Assembly (NCBI GenBank): GCA_946481075.1 | Contig: CAMLMC010000002.1 | Location: forward strand, 1-64,000 | Direction of reading: 5' to 3' | Length of the DNA stretch: 64,000 bases | Source of the DNA: an uncultured Alphaproteobacteria bacterium | Lineage (GTDB): Bacteria > Pseudomonadota > Alphaproteobacteria > Micavibrionales > Micavibrionaceae | Shown: positions 16,005 to 24,203 of the stretch, one piece after another | How the letters are laid out: the number at the start of each line of letters is the position of its first letter | Position numbering within the stretch: the stretch's first letter is position 1 | Notes under the pieces: model-generated | What the model saw: only the letters and a program-made list of their open reading frames with translations | Told to the model about the DNA's origin: nothing | Databases searched by the model: none | Translations under genes and position numbers: made by a program

Positions 16005-16079
16005 TTTGTCATACTGAGCGCAGCGAAGTATCTCCTTTCGGGCCGGAGATCCTTCGGGCTGCGCCCTCCGGGTGACAAA
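16005..16079. repeat. Palindromic intergenic repeat (GTCATACTGAGCGCAGCGAAG type)
   Basis: TTTGTCA at 16005 is answered by TGACAAA at 16073-16079. GGAGAT sits opposite ATCTCC, and the arms contain GAGCGCAGCGAAG and CTTCGGGCTGCGC. This is the well-known bacterial dispersed-repeat style and differs from the one at 15506-15596. Confidence 0.7.
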
Positions 16080-16152
16080 ACTACAAGGGATTGCCTTTTC
16101 TACATCTCCATGCCAATTTAAGGCGAAACTGGATAATAAATGGTTAAAAATC

Positions 16153-16332
16153 ATGACCGCCGTAAATACCCAAGCGCCTGAAATTATTGAAGTTCCTGCC
16201 GATGCCGATCAGGTGAAATGCGATGGGGGCAATGGGCCGCTTGGCCATCCGGTCGTCTGGTACAGTTTTGATGAGCGTAGCTCCGTCGAATGCGGCTATT
16301 GCGACCGCCTCTTCTTGAAAAAATCCTCCTGA
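16153..16332 (+). CDS. Zinc-finger (CHCC) domain protein, NDUFS6-like
   Basis: The 59-residue protein from the ATG at 16153 consists almost entirely of a CHCC zinc finger: VKCDGGNGPLGHPVVWYSF then VECGYCDRLF. The ligands are Cys, His and the two Cys of CGYC. This family is related to the mitochondrial complex I subunit NDUFS6 and is common in alphaproteobacteria, often as a stand-alone gene. The longer frame from 16072 runs into the upstream repeat and is not used. Confidence 0.88.
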   Translation: MTAVNTQAPEIIEVPADADQVKCDGGNGPLGHPVVWYSFDERSSVECGYCDRLFLKKSS

Positions 16333-16410
16333 GTTCTATAATAATAAACAAGGGGCGCTGCACGGTGCGGGCCCCGATAACATAGTCGCTCGCTCAAAGG
16401 AGGAGTTACA

Positions 16411-16890
16411 ATGAACACAAGACTGTCTGTCTTTGACAGCCCGTTGTTTTTGGGCTTTGATCAATTCGAAAAAACCGTAGACCGGCTGCGCAAAAGCGCC
16501 TCGGAAAGCTATCCCCCCTATAACATCGAACAAACCGGCGAAACGGGTCTGCGCATCACGCTGGCGGTTGCCGGGTTTACGATGGATGACCTTGATATCG
16601 AAGTGGAAAAGAACCAGCTTAACATCCGTGGCCGTCAGGCCGAGGAAGAGGGCCGCGTCTATCTCCACCGCGGCATCGCCGCCCGTCAGTTCCAGCGTAG
16701 TTTTGTGCTGGCCGATGGGATAGAGGTGGAAGGCGCGTATCTTGATAACGGTCTGCTTCACATAGATATGAAGCGACTGGAGCCGGAAAGCACGGCGCGC
16801 AAGATCAAGATTGCGACGAATGCGGAAAGCGCCCCGTCCACAAACGGCAAGAACCATGCGAAAGCAATCGATGTCGAAAAACACGATTGA
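16411..16890 (+). CDS. Small heat-shock protein (Hsp20/alpha-crystallin)
   Basis: The 159-residue chaperone has an N-terminal part with the DSPLF-GFD start typical of bacterial Hsp20 (IbpA-like), an alpha-crystallin domain (PPYNIEQTGETGLRITLAVA, LDIEVEKNQLNIRGR) and a C-terminal tail. The domain would bind unfolding proteins in the cytoplasm. A very strong AAGGAGGAG precedes the ATG. DUF1150 follows 62 nt downstream, as is common in alphaproteobacteria. I saw no clear heat-shock promoter or ROSE-type leader. Confidence 0.93.
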   Translation: MNTRLSVFDSPLFLGFDQFEKTVDRLRKSASESYPPYNIEQTGETGLRITLAVAGFTMDDLDIEVEKNQLNIRGRQAEEEGRVYLHRGIAARQFQRSFVLADGIEVEGAYLDNGLLHIDMKRLEPESTARKIKIATNAESAPSTNGKNHAKAIDVEKHD

Positions 16891-16952
16891 GGCAATCGTC
16901 TTTAACGCCCGATTCACCACTTTCGCATTACACTGTAAGAAAGGTTCGATGA

Positions 16953-17186
16953 ATGAATGATACACCGCAAGATGTACGGGAATTCCTGAAAGGTCTTTCG
17001 ACCCACGATTTTCTACGCATCGGTATGAATGAAATCGCGTATATGCGCCCCGTTGAAAAACGGGGGGATGACAATATGTTTGCCGTCTACGCGGCGGACG
17101 GGACAAAGCTTGGCATCATGGATACCAAGGCAAAGGCGCTTGAGGCCATGCGCAACAACGACCTGATGCTTGTGACATTGCAATAG
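16953..17186 (+). CDS. DUF1150 family protein
   Basis: The 77-residue protein (FLRIGMNEIAYMRPVE ... YAADGTKLGIMDTKAKAL) matches the DUF1150 family, whose members usually lie next to a small heat-shock gene in alphaproteobacteria. Function is unknown; the conserved pairing suggests a role in stress response. AAAGG precedes the ATG at 16953. Confidence 0.9.
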   Translation: MNDTPQDVREFLKGLSTHDFLRIGMNEIAYMRPVEKRGDDNMFAVYAADGTKLGIMDTKAKALEAMRNNDLMLVTLQ

Positions 17187-17208
17187 GCATTCCCGTACAT
17201 AATCATTC

Positions 17209-17242
17209 AAGAGCGCCCGGTTAAATCTAGGCGCTCTTTTTT
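17209..17242 (+). terminator. Rho-independent terminator after the Hsp20-DUF1150 pair
   Basis: AAGAGCGCC (17209-17217) pairs with GGCGCTCTT (17230-17238), followed by a T-run. It overlaps the last codons of the convergent gene at 17227-17490. Confidence 0.85.
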
Positions 17243-17490
17243 ATGGTGTCGGGCCAGATATAACCCGCATCACGGCGGGCGCGGATTTCCACCTCGTCGA
17301 AATCCGCAAAATCATTCAACGCAATACCTTCCAGATAATTATGAAGGTCGAGCAATTGTTCATTGTCCTCTATCCGCCCCGATGGCGGCATGGCCAGGTC
17401 GGTGTCGACGACCAGTCGCCTTGATACACGGCCATGAAGATAGGATTCACTGACGCGCAGATTGGTAATATGGGGGTGTCCGGATAGCAT
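17227..17490 (-). CDS. Small hypothetical protein
   Basis: I chose the ATG at 17490 because AGAGGAG lies just upstream, giving 87 residues (MLSGHPHITNLRVSESYLHG ... RRDAGYIWPDTIKKSA). The protein is acidic, soluble and lacks a signal peptide. Its C-terminal codons overlap the terminator of the convergent DUF1150 gene. I recognise no family. Confidence 0.6.
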   Translation of the reverse strand: MLSGHPHITNLRVSESYLHGRVSRRLVVDTDLAMPPSGRIEDNEQLLDLHNYLEGIALNDFADFDEVEIRARRDAGYIWPDTIKKSA

Positions 17491-17585
17491 AGATATCTCC
17501 TCTGGGTTCTCGTGTTTGAAAACCACACCATCCGCTAACTCTACCGCTTTGGAATTCTTCTTCTTGTGTAAGGTTTACACCAATC

Positions 17586-18050
17586 TTACGCCGCCATGCG
17601 GGCCGAGGTTCCTTCGAAGAGGGAGTAAATCGTCTTTTCATCCCCGGCTGCCCTCAGTTTATGACAGAAGGCCGGATTGCGCAACAATCTTGAGAGGCGG
17701 GCGAGAGTACGTAAATAGGCGGCGCCCTCGCGTTCCGGTGTCATCAAAAGACAGATCAGGTCGACCGGAAGATTGTCCGGCGCCTTGAAATCCACGGGGT
17801 TTTTCAAACGGATAAAGACAGAGACAGGCTTGTTCAGGCTGCCCATATGCAAATGCGGTATGGCAACGCCATTCCCCATGGCGGCGATGGACTGCTTTTC
17901 TTTTTCGATAAGCCGGTCCGAGAGTATGCGTTCCTGAATGCCGATAAGCTTGGAGGCCTCGTGCGCGATCAGGCGGTAAACCTGCTTCTGGTTCGCGGCG
18001 ATCATGCCGGGCAACACAAGGTCGAAACTGATTTGGTCTGTGACTGGCAT
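17586..18050 (-). CDS. ptsN: Nitrogen-related PTS enzyme IIA (EIIA-Ntr)
   Basis: The 154-residue protein is a phosphorelay output of the PTS-Ntr system, which regulates potassium, nitrogen and stress functions. The phospho-acceptor His is in GNGVAIPHLHMG, and VDLICLLMTP plus LRTLARLSRLLRNPAF match the fold. The long frame starts at a GTG (18062); I prefer the ATG at 18050 with GAGG 6 nt upstream. It follows hpf and rpoN, the usual neighbours. Confidence 0.93.
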   Translation of the reverse strand: MPVTDQISFDLVLPGMIAANQKQVYRLIAHEASKLIGIQERILSDRLIEKEKQSIAAMGNGVAIPHLHMGSLNKPVSVFIRLKNPVDFKAPDNLPVDLICLLMTPEREGAAYLRTLARLSRLLRNPAFCHKLRAAGDEKTIYSLFEGTSARMAA

Positions 18051-18170
18051 ACTCATCCTCACATGAACAACTGCCTGTTATATACAGGCGATTTGTGAAC
18101 GCGTGCAAGCATCATTGCCGTTCCCGCGCTCTGAATTTTCAAATTTTTTCAGAGGTTTGGTTTTTAGCAA

Positions 18171-18200
18171 ACAGACCTTAATTTTTGATTAAGGGTCTGT
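18171..18200. repeat. Inverted repeat between hpf and ptsN
   Basis: ACAGACCTTAA and TTAAGGGTCTGT form a hairpin of about 10 bp, with one extra G and a 7-nt A/T-rich loop. It lies beyond the hpf terminator and upstream of ptsN. It may be a second terminator or a protein-binding site. Confidence 0.35.
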
Positions 18201-18210
18201 GCATTGCCGC

Positions 18211-18238
18211 AAAAAAAACGGGGCCATTGGCCCCGTTT
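18211..18238 (-). terminator. Rho-independent terminator of hpf
   Basis: Perfect 10-bp stem AAACGGGGCC / GGCCCCGTTT with a 3-nt loop. On the minus strand it continues into a run of eight T. It lies 25 nt after the hpf stop. Confidence 0.88.
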
Positions 18239-18262
18239 ATCCAAAAAGTTTTATTAATATCC

Positions 18263-18853
18263 TTATTTTGTGTTGCCGTCCGGATCGACCCAGCCGACAT
18301 TGCCATCAGGGCGGCGGTAGACCATGTTCAGGCCATGGTGCGTGGCGTTACGGAACATGATGGCGGGCAAGTTCGAAAGTTCCAATCGCATCACGGCTTC
18401 GGACGGGCTCATTGTCTGAATCTGTGTGGCGATCTCCGCAATGATCAGAGGATCATCGGATGTCGCTTCCGTCTCGGGCTCGTTGTCCTGTTCGGTTGAA
18501 ATTGTTATATCGCGCGCAGGCAGGAAATGTTCTTCTGGCGCACTTTCAAGACGCTGGTGGTGGTCGCGCAACTTGCGTTTGTAACGGCGCAATTGCTTGG
18601 CAACTTTTTCCGCGGCCTGATCGAACGACACATACGGATCCGGTTCGATAGCATCGGAAATCACCATGATGTCTTTGCCGACACGGATAGAAATATGGGT
18701 TTTCACGAAGGAATGTCCTTCGGGAACGAATGTGACAATCGCTTCGATCGCACGGTTAAAATACTTGGTGTTGATGTCTTCCAGCTTGTCGGATACGTGC
18801 GTGCGCAGCGCGTCGCCAAGATCCATTTGTTTGCCTTGTACGGTTAATTGCAT
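18263..18853 (-). CDS. hpf: Ribosome hibernation promoting factor, long form
   Basis: HPF stabilises idle 70S ribosomes as dimers in stationary phase. The 196-residue protein has the N-terminal S30AE domain (MQLTVQGKQMDLGDALRTHV ... AAEKVAKQLRRYKRKLRDHH), an acidic linker (about 110-140) and the C-terminal dimerisation domain ending GLNMVYRRPDGNVGWVDPDG, the signature of the long form. AAAAGGTG precedes the ATG. Its position downstream of rpoN is standard, though murI now lies between them on the other strand. Confidence 0.95.
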   Translation of the reverse strand: MQLTVQGKQMDLGDALRTHVSDKLEDINTKYFNRAIEAIVTFVPEGHSFVKTHISIRVGKDIMVISDAIEPDPYVSFDQAAEKVAKQLRRYKRKLRDHHQRLESAPEEHFLPARDITISTEQDNEPETEATSDDPLIIAEIATQIQTMSPSEAVMRLELSNLPAIMFRNATHHGLNMVYRRPDGNVGWVDPDGNTK

Positions 18854-19017
18854 ATCTTCACCTTTTATGTAGTTTTAGAAAAATAACAGAGCGTGCTCCA
18901 GAGATCGGGCCAGCTTTAGAAAGCCGCCTCCCTGGAGTGAAAGAATTCTCTGTTTTTAGGCATATAGTTAAGTATAGTACGATCTGGTTAATAAAGAAAG
19001 AGTTCGGCCTGAGAATC

Positions 19018-19827
19018 ATGCAAAAAGGGCAAAAAATCGGCGTTTTCGATTCAGGATTAGGCGGCTTGTTTATCGCCAATGCCATCCGTTCGCGTTTGCC
19101 GGATTATGATTATCTCTTTCTGGGCGACACGCTTCATGTTCCCTATGGCCGCCGTTCCGACGATGCGATTTACAATCTTTCCGAAAAAGCGATGCGTTAT
19201 CTCTTTGCGCAAGGATGCGAACTTGTTGTGATGGCGTGCAATACGGCAAGTGCCGCTGCGCTTCGCCGCCTGCAACAAGGGTTTCTAGCGAAGGAGTTTC
19301 CCGAAAAGCGCATTCTTGGCGTTGTTGTTCCTACATTAGAGGTCGCTATTGAACAGGGTGCGCACAAGATTGGCCTGCTCGGCACCGAACGCACCGTGCA
19401 TTCGAACATCTATGATCTGGAACTGCGCAAAATCAATCCGCAAGTCGAATTATGTTCCGTTGCCTCGCCGCTGCTGGTGCCTTTGATCGAACATGAAGGC
19501 GCAAAATATTACGATGCCGTGCTGCGCGACTATCTAAAGCCGATGATGGATGGGGGAATCGAAAGCCTTATTCTCGGCTGCACCCATTATGTCGCGTTGA
19601 AAGCTGCCATCAACAATATCACCGGCGGTTCGGTTCGTTTGATTTCGCAGGACGATATCATACCGGACAAGCTGGCAGATTATTTGAAACGTCATCCGGA
19701 AATGGAAGCACGCCTTTCGAAGGGCGGTATGTTCGAGGCGCAGGCAACGGATCTTAATGAATCCTTCCGCAAGAATATCGAAGAATTGGTGCCCAAAGGC
19801 ACAGCGATCAATCTCGCAGAATACTAA
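19018..19827 (+). CDS. murI: Glutamate racemase
   Basis: MurI makes D-glutamate for peptidoglycan. The ATG at 19018 yields 269 residues starting MQKGQKIGVFDSGLGGL. The catalytic cysteines are in VMACNTASAAA and LGCTHYVALK, and DTLHVPYG is also typical. The upstream in-frame codons from 18937 add an AT-rich segment and are not used. The gene sits between hpf and rpoN on the opposite strand, and its last codons overlap the rpoN stop. Confidence 0.94.
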   Translation: MQKGQKIGVFDSGLGGLFIANAIRSRLPDYDYLFLGDTLHVPYGRRSDDAIYNLSEKAMRYLFAQGCELVVMACNTASAAALRRLQQGFLAKEFPEKRILGVVVPTLEVAIEQGAHKIGLLGTERTVHSNIYDLELRKINPQVELCSVASPLLVPLIEHEGAKYYDAVLRDYLKPMMDGGIESLILGCTHYVALKAAINNITGGSVRLISQDDIIPDKLADYLKRHPEMEARLSKGGMFEAQATDLNESFRKNIEELVPKGTAINLAEY

Positions 19828-21275
19828 CGTTTCTGTTTGCGGCGCTGGACGCTTGAGGGGATATTCAACATATCCCTGTATTTGGCAACCGTGCGGCGGG
19901 CGATATCGACACCGTCTTTTTGCAGGGCCTCGACAATTGCATCATCGGATAACACATCATCCGGCTTTTCCGCATCAATCATCGTTTTGATCCGTGCCTT
20001 GATGGATTCGGAGGAGTGTGAAATCCCGTCCGCCGAGATGAGTGCGGTCGAGAAAAAGAACTTCAGTTCGAAAATACCGCGCGGCGTCCCGATATACTTA
20101 TTGGTCGTGACACGGCTTACCGTGCTTTCATGCATATCGATGGCGTCCGCAATGTCTTTGAGGGTCAGGGGCCGCAAGAACTCGATCCCGAAATTAAAGA
20201 ACGCGTCCTGCTGTTCCACAATTTCCGATGCCACTTTCAAAATCGTTTGCGCGCGTTGGTCCATCGAGCGGATCAGCCAGTTGGCGTTGTTGAGCTGCGT
20301 CGTGATATATTCGCGGTCTTTCTTGTCCTTCGCGGCGCTCGATACTTCCGTGTAATATTCATTGTTGATCAGGACGCGGGGCAGGGTTTCGGTGTTGAGT
20401 TCCACGCGCCATCCGCCGCCGATATTTTTCGGCAGGCGTTTCATCAAGACATCGGGGATCGCGGTCTGCACGACCATATGATCGAAATTCGAGGCAGGCT
20501 TGGGGTTTAACGATTTGATGTCCCCGATCATGTCCTGCAAATAGGTCGGATTTACATCGCATTTCTTGGCAAGCGCCGCGAGATCATGTCCTGCCAGCAA
20601 ATGAAGATTATCGAGTAAAGCCGTCATCGGCGCATCGAGCTTTCCCTGTTCGTCGAGTTGCAGGGCAAGACATTCCTTTAGATCGCGTGCGAAGACGCCG
20701 GTTGGCGAAAAGTGCTTCATTTCCGCGAGCAGGAATTCCAGCCGTTCGCGGTTGCCGAGCTTTTCTGCCAGTTCGTCAATATTTTCACGCAAATAACCGG
20801 ATTCATCGAGCATGTCGATCAAAAGCGCGCCGACCATCCTGTCTTTTGGGTCGTCAAAGGCCATGTTGAGCTGTTCGAGCAGATGGTCGCGCAAGGTGTC
20901 CTGCCGCGCCATCGTGTTCTCGAACGCCTCATCCATCTCATCGAAATTGCGGTTTCCGCCCGCGCCGATGGTGGCCGTCCCCGCATCGAAGTCCGTGTTT
21001 TTTTGCGGCGTGTTGTCGGTGGCCTCGCCGTCCCATGCGGCGTCGAAATCTTCACGCACATTGTCACGGGCGTCGCTTTCGGTACTTTCCGGCATCGGGC
21101 CTTCAATTTCCGGTTCGCCTTTTTCAAGAAGCGGGTTTTGCGCAATCTCGGAGTCTACAAATTCCGCAAGCTCGATATTGTTCATCTGCAAAAGCTTGAT
21201 GGCTTGTTGCAGTTGCGGGGTCATGACGAGGTTTTGGGACTGGCGAAGGTCAAGCCGCTGGGTGATGTTACTCAT
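19824..21275 (-). CDS. rpoN: RNA polymerase sigma-54 factor
   Basis: RpoN directs transcription from -24/-12 promoters with ATP-dependent activators. The 483-residue protein has the glutamine-rich region I (LRQSQNLVMTPQLQQAIKLL), an acidic region II (about 60-115), the core-binding region III, the helix-turn-helix around DIADAIDMHESTVSRVTTNK and the RpoN box ARRTVAKYRD near the C-terminus. All parts are present. It follows lptB and the ligase-like gene on the same strand and is 7 nt from the latter. Confidence 0.97.
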   Translation of the reverse strand: MSNITQRLDLRQSQNLVMTPQLQQAIKLLQMNNIELAEFVDSEIAQNPLLEKGEPEIEGPMPESTESDARDNVREDFDAAWDGEATDNTPQKNTDFDAGTATIGAGGNRNFDEMDEAFENTMARQDTLRDHLLEQLNMAFDDPKDRMVGALLIDMLDESGYLRENIDELAEKLGNRERLEFLLAEMKHFSPTGVFARDLKECLALQLDEQGKLDAPMTALLDNLHLLAGHDLAALAKKCDVNPTYLQDMIGDIKSLNPKPASNFDHMVVQTAIPDVLMKRLPKNIGGGWRVELNTETLPRVLINNEYYTEVSSAAKDKKDREYITTQLNNANWLIRSMDQRAQTILKVASEIVEQQDAFFNFGIEFLRPLTLKDIADAIDMHESTVSRVTTNKYIGTPRGIFELKFFFSTALISADGISHSSESIKARIKTMIDAEKPDDVLSDDAIVEALQKDGVDIARRTVAKYRDMLNIPSSVQRRKQKR

Positions 21276-21282
21276 GCCGCTA

Positions 21283-22485
21283 TTATATCATGGTTTTTGA
21301 TGGCGGGTGAACCCTTGTCACGATCAGGCAAAGGGCCGCGGCCGCGAAAATCAGGCCGAGATGCCAGCTTTGCCACAGCCCGTATCCGGTGGCGAGCATG
21401 ATGGTTACCCCGCCAAATACCCCGAAATAGAGTGGCTGGTGGGCAGGATCGCTTTGCGCAATCCGCCTCAGGGCCAGAAGGACGATAAGGCAGGCTATTA
21501 TCGCACCCGCAAGTCCCAGCTCTACCCAGATCTGTAAATAGGAATTGTGTGGGTGGAGAACGCCCGTCGTATCGTTGACGGGCAGGACCACAGGCGAGAT
21601 GAAATGTTTCGTCGCCTCGATACCATGTCCGAACCAGGGTTTTTCATGGATATGCCCGGCTACAAAATTCCAGATCTCGATGCGGCCCGCCATATTGGCC
21701 TGTGCCGCAAGACTGCTTTGTGTGGTCTCGCCCTCGTTTAAGTGTTGGAGCGTTGCGGGAATGATAGGCGAGGCAAGGATCAGGGCGCAGATGCCGATGC
21801 CGGACGCGGCAAACAAGATTCTTCGTACGCGTTGTGATTGTGCGATCCTGATGACCCCATAAGATAAAACGGCGAGCGCGGCGACCATCTGTGCTGTCTG
21901 GCTTTGCGTCATCGAAAGGGGCAGCGCCGCCGACAGGATCATCAATCCGCGGATGCCATACAGCCATCTTTTTTGTCCACACAGGCGTTTAGTCAGGACC
22001 CAAACGGGAAGAAATGCCAGGCAGTAGGTCACGAAACTGCGGTTGAAATTCCAGAGGTCTATGTGTTTGTCCAGCATTATGCTGGTCAGGGCGAAAAGTG
22101 ATTTGTATTCAAACGCCAGATAGAATCCATAGAGTATGTATAGCCCGACCAAGGCGGCAAATCCGGTTTTCCCACCATAAGACACATTTGAAGTGACAGC
22201 GAATAATAGGGCCCCTCCCAGAAAAATGCCGCCGGTGTTGACCATACGTTTTACTACATCGGCTGGATAATCTGACCACAGCGCGCTTGCAAACCCGAGC
22301 AGGACGATACCGCCAAGCAGGAAGGCAAGGCTGCGGTCTATGGTGACCGGCGCGTGCTGTTTCCATGACAGGATGGCAAACGCAATCAGGGCTGGCATGA
22401 ACGGCAGGAAGGAAAGACCGCGCGGCGCCAGGAGGCAGACCGCGAAGACAACGAAAATCAACCATCCCTGATAGTGGGTTCTCAC
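21283..22485 (-). CDS. O-antigen ligase / polymerase family membrane protein
   Basis: The 400-residue protein has about ten hydrophobic segments and the Wzy_C-type periplasmic loop with WFGHGIEATKHFI and HPHNSYLQIWVELGLAGAII, the His/Arg-containing region of WaaL-like ligases. It would transfer O-antigen to lipid A-core or polymerise it in the inner membrane. The GTG start at 22485 overlaps the lptB stop by 4 nt, so it is coupled to lptB. That is an uncommon but logical position. Ligase and polymerase cannot be told apart from sequence. Confidence 0.85.
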   Translation of the reverse strand: MRTHYQGWLIFVVFAVCLLAPRGLSFLPFMPALIAFAILSWKQHAPVTIDRSLAFLLGGIVLLGFASALWSDYPADVVKRMVNTGGIFLGGALLFAVTSNVSYGGKTGFAALVGLYILYGFYLAFEYKSLFALTSIMLDKHIDLWNFNRSFVTYCLAFLPVWVLTKRLCGQKRWLYGIRGLMILSAALPLSMTQSQTAQMVAALAVLSYGVIRIAQSQRVRRILFAASGIGICALILASPIIPATLQHLNEGETTQSSLAAQANMAGRIEIWNFVAGHIHEKPWFGHGIEATKHFISPVVLPVNDTTGVLHPHNSYLQIWVELGLAGAIIACLIVLLALRRIAQSDPAHQPLYFGVFGGVTIMLATGYGLWQSWHLGLIFAAAALCLIVTRVHPPSKTMI

Positions 22486-23237
22486 CGTGCAAAGCCCTCG
22501 CCAAGATAGACTTTGCGCACATTGTCATCATTGACGATTTCATCGGGCGTACCTTCTTTGAGGACGAGCCCATCATGCAGGATATAGGCGCGGTCGACGA
22601 TCTCGAGACAATCCCGGACATTATGATCGGTGATCAAAACGCCAATGCCCTTGGTTTTGAGATAGCCGATCAGATTGCGGATTTCACTCACCGCAATCGG
22701 GTCGATCCCCGCGAGCGGTTCATCGAGCAGCATGAATTGCGGACGGGACGCAAGGGCGCGGGCGATTTCAACGCGGCGGCGCTCCCCACCGGACAGCGCG
22801 GGCGATGGTGTGCGGCGCAGATGGGAGATTGAAAATTCGGCGAGCAGTTCTTCGAGCAACGCTTCCTGATCTTCGCTGTTCATATCCTGTGCCTGCAGCA
22901 CGGCGCGGATATTGTCCTCGACATTAAGGCCGCGGAAGATGGAGCTTTCCTGCGGCAGGTAGCCGATGCCAAGGCGTGCGCGGCGATACATCGGAAGGCG
23001 CGTGATATCCTGCCCGTCCAGTTGGATCGCCCCTTGATCCGCGTTGATCAGTCCCGTCATGATGTAAAAGGATGTGGTTTTCCCCGCGCCGTTCGGGCCG
23101 AGCAGGGCCACGGCTTCCCCACGTTTGACCGACATGCTCACATCGCGCAGCACGGGGCGCTTTTTATAACTTTTGGCAAGATGCAGGGCGCTTAGTCCCT
23201 TGGGCACTTCCTTCAAATGTGGTTTGGTCGGGCTCAC
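22482..23237 (-). CDS. lptB: LPS export ABC transporter ATP-binding protein
   Basis: LptB powers the LptB2FG complex that extracts LPS from the inner membrane. The 251-residue protein has Walker A LLGPNGAGKTT, signature LSGGERRRVEIARAL, Walker B FMLLDEPLAGIDP and the switch His in LITDHNVRD. It starts with GTG at 23237. Its partners LptF and LptG are at 38263-40496, and LptA and LptC lie directly upstream. Confidence 0.96.
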   Translation of the reverse strand: MSPTKPHLKEVPKGLSALHLAKSYKKRPVLRDVSMSVKRGEAVALLGPNGAGKTTSFYIMTGLINADQGAIQLDGQDITRLPMYRRARLGIGYLPQESSIFRGLNVEDNIRAVLQAQDMNSEDQEALLEELLAEFSISHLRRTPSPALSGGERRRVEIARALASRPQFMLLDEPLAGIDPIAVSEIRNLIGYLKTKGIGVLITDHNVRDCLEIVDRAYILHDGLVLKEGTPDEIVNDDNVRKVYLGEGFAR

Positions 23238-23256
23238 TTTTTACGAAACTCTTTAA

Positions 23257-24201
23257 TTACGGCGTGACTGTAGCAGGGTTGGCGGGGGCGGGGGAAGGCG
23301 AATTTGTGGCCGCTCCTTTGTCGGAACTTGGGAAAAAGACCCCGCGTACGCGGCCACCGCCGCTTTCCGATCCGAACATCTTGCTGATATTGGTGGTCAA
23401 ATCCACCTCGGCGCGGTCGCCCTCGATAATATTGGGGCCGCGCTCTATTTTAACATTGCCTGTCAGTTCGGCAGTGTTGGAATCGGCGCGGTAGACACCT
23501 TTCTGGCCGCGCAGCGTCTCTGTCGGGGTGACGATGACAACATTCCCCGTGGCCTCCAGCCGGTCGAGGTTGCTCGTTCCTTGCGTATTGCTGCCTGAAT
23601 TTGCTGCGCTTTTATCTTTGAATGTTGCGGTAATTATATTCGCCGACAACGTGTCTTTACCGCGTACGACCTTGGCATTGCCGACGGCACGGGCCTGGCG
23701 GGCATTCGGGAAATACTCCATCTTTTCGGTGGCGGTGATGGTTTGCTCCGGCGAGACCATCTTCAGATTGTCGCCCGTCAATGTCGCAACCGCGCCGTCC
23801 ACGTCATAGACGGCTTTGTCGCCATAGGCCTTGTTGCCTGTGTTGTCGATGGTGACATTTCCATCGGCGCTCAGGCGGTAGATTTCCATGGATGATGTCG
23901 CACCTTCGCGGTAATCGGCGGTGGCGAGGTCAGATGTGATGGTGACGTCGCCCTGCTTGATCACGACATCCTTGCGCGCCACGAATTGCTTGTCATTGCG
24001 CTTCCACTCCACGCTTTGCGTTGCGGTGATTTCAATGGGGGCATTACTGCCTGTGCTGGCGGGTGTTTGTGCATGGGCCGGAAAAGCAATCATCGTCATT
24101 GCGAGGAACATCGTGACGAAGCAATCCATGCGAAATGGACTGGAGGAAAGATAGTATGGATTGCTTCGCTGCGCTCGCAATGACGCGTTAAGACGTTTCA
24201 T
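23257..24201 (-). CDS. lptA: LPS transport periplasmic protein LptA, signal peptide partly encoded by a repeat
   Basis: The 314-residue protein has the OstA/LptA beta-jellyroll core (ITATQSVEWKRNDKQFVARK, DVVIKQGDVTITSDLA, NVKIERGPNIIEGDRAEV), which bridges LPS across the periplasm. The start at 24201 has AGGAG upstream. Codons 6-36 coincide with a 92-nt palindromic repeat (24094-24185). The resulting ASLRAQRSNP ... MDCFVTMFLAMT is the typical translation of such a repeat. The hydrophobic core of the signal peptide (CFVTMFLAMTMIAFPAHA) is thus half repeat-encoded. Cleavage is expected after AHA (residue 44). It lies 2 nt from lptC. Confidence 0.9.
   Translation of the reverse strand: MKRLNASLRAQRSNPYYLSSSPFRMDCFVTMFLAMTMIAFPAHAQTPASTGSNAPIEITATQSVEWKRNDKQFVARKDVVIKQGDVTITSDLATADYREGATSSMEIYRLSADGNVTIDNTGNKAYGDKAVYDVDGAVATLTGDNLKMVSPEQTITATEKMEYFPNARQARAVGNAKVVRGKDTLSANIITATFKDKSAANSGSNTQGTSNLDRLEATGNVVIVTPTETLRGQKGVYRADSNTAELTGNVKIERGPNIIEGDRAEVDLTTNISKMFGSESGGGRVRGVFFPSSDKGAATNSPSPAPANPATVTP
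24094..24185. repeat. Palindromic repeat (CGTCATTGCGAG type) inside lptA
   Basis: CGTCATTGCGAG (24094-24105) is answered by CTCGCAATGACG (24174-24185), with inner GAAGCAATCCA and TGGATTGCTTC also paired. The same outer arms and GAAGCAATCC box occur at 63849-63958. It is in frame with lptA codons 6-36. Confidence 0.85.
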
Positions 24202-24203
24202 TC

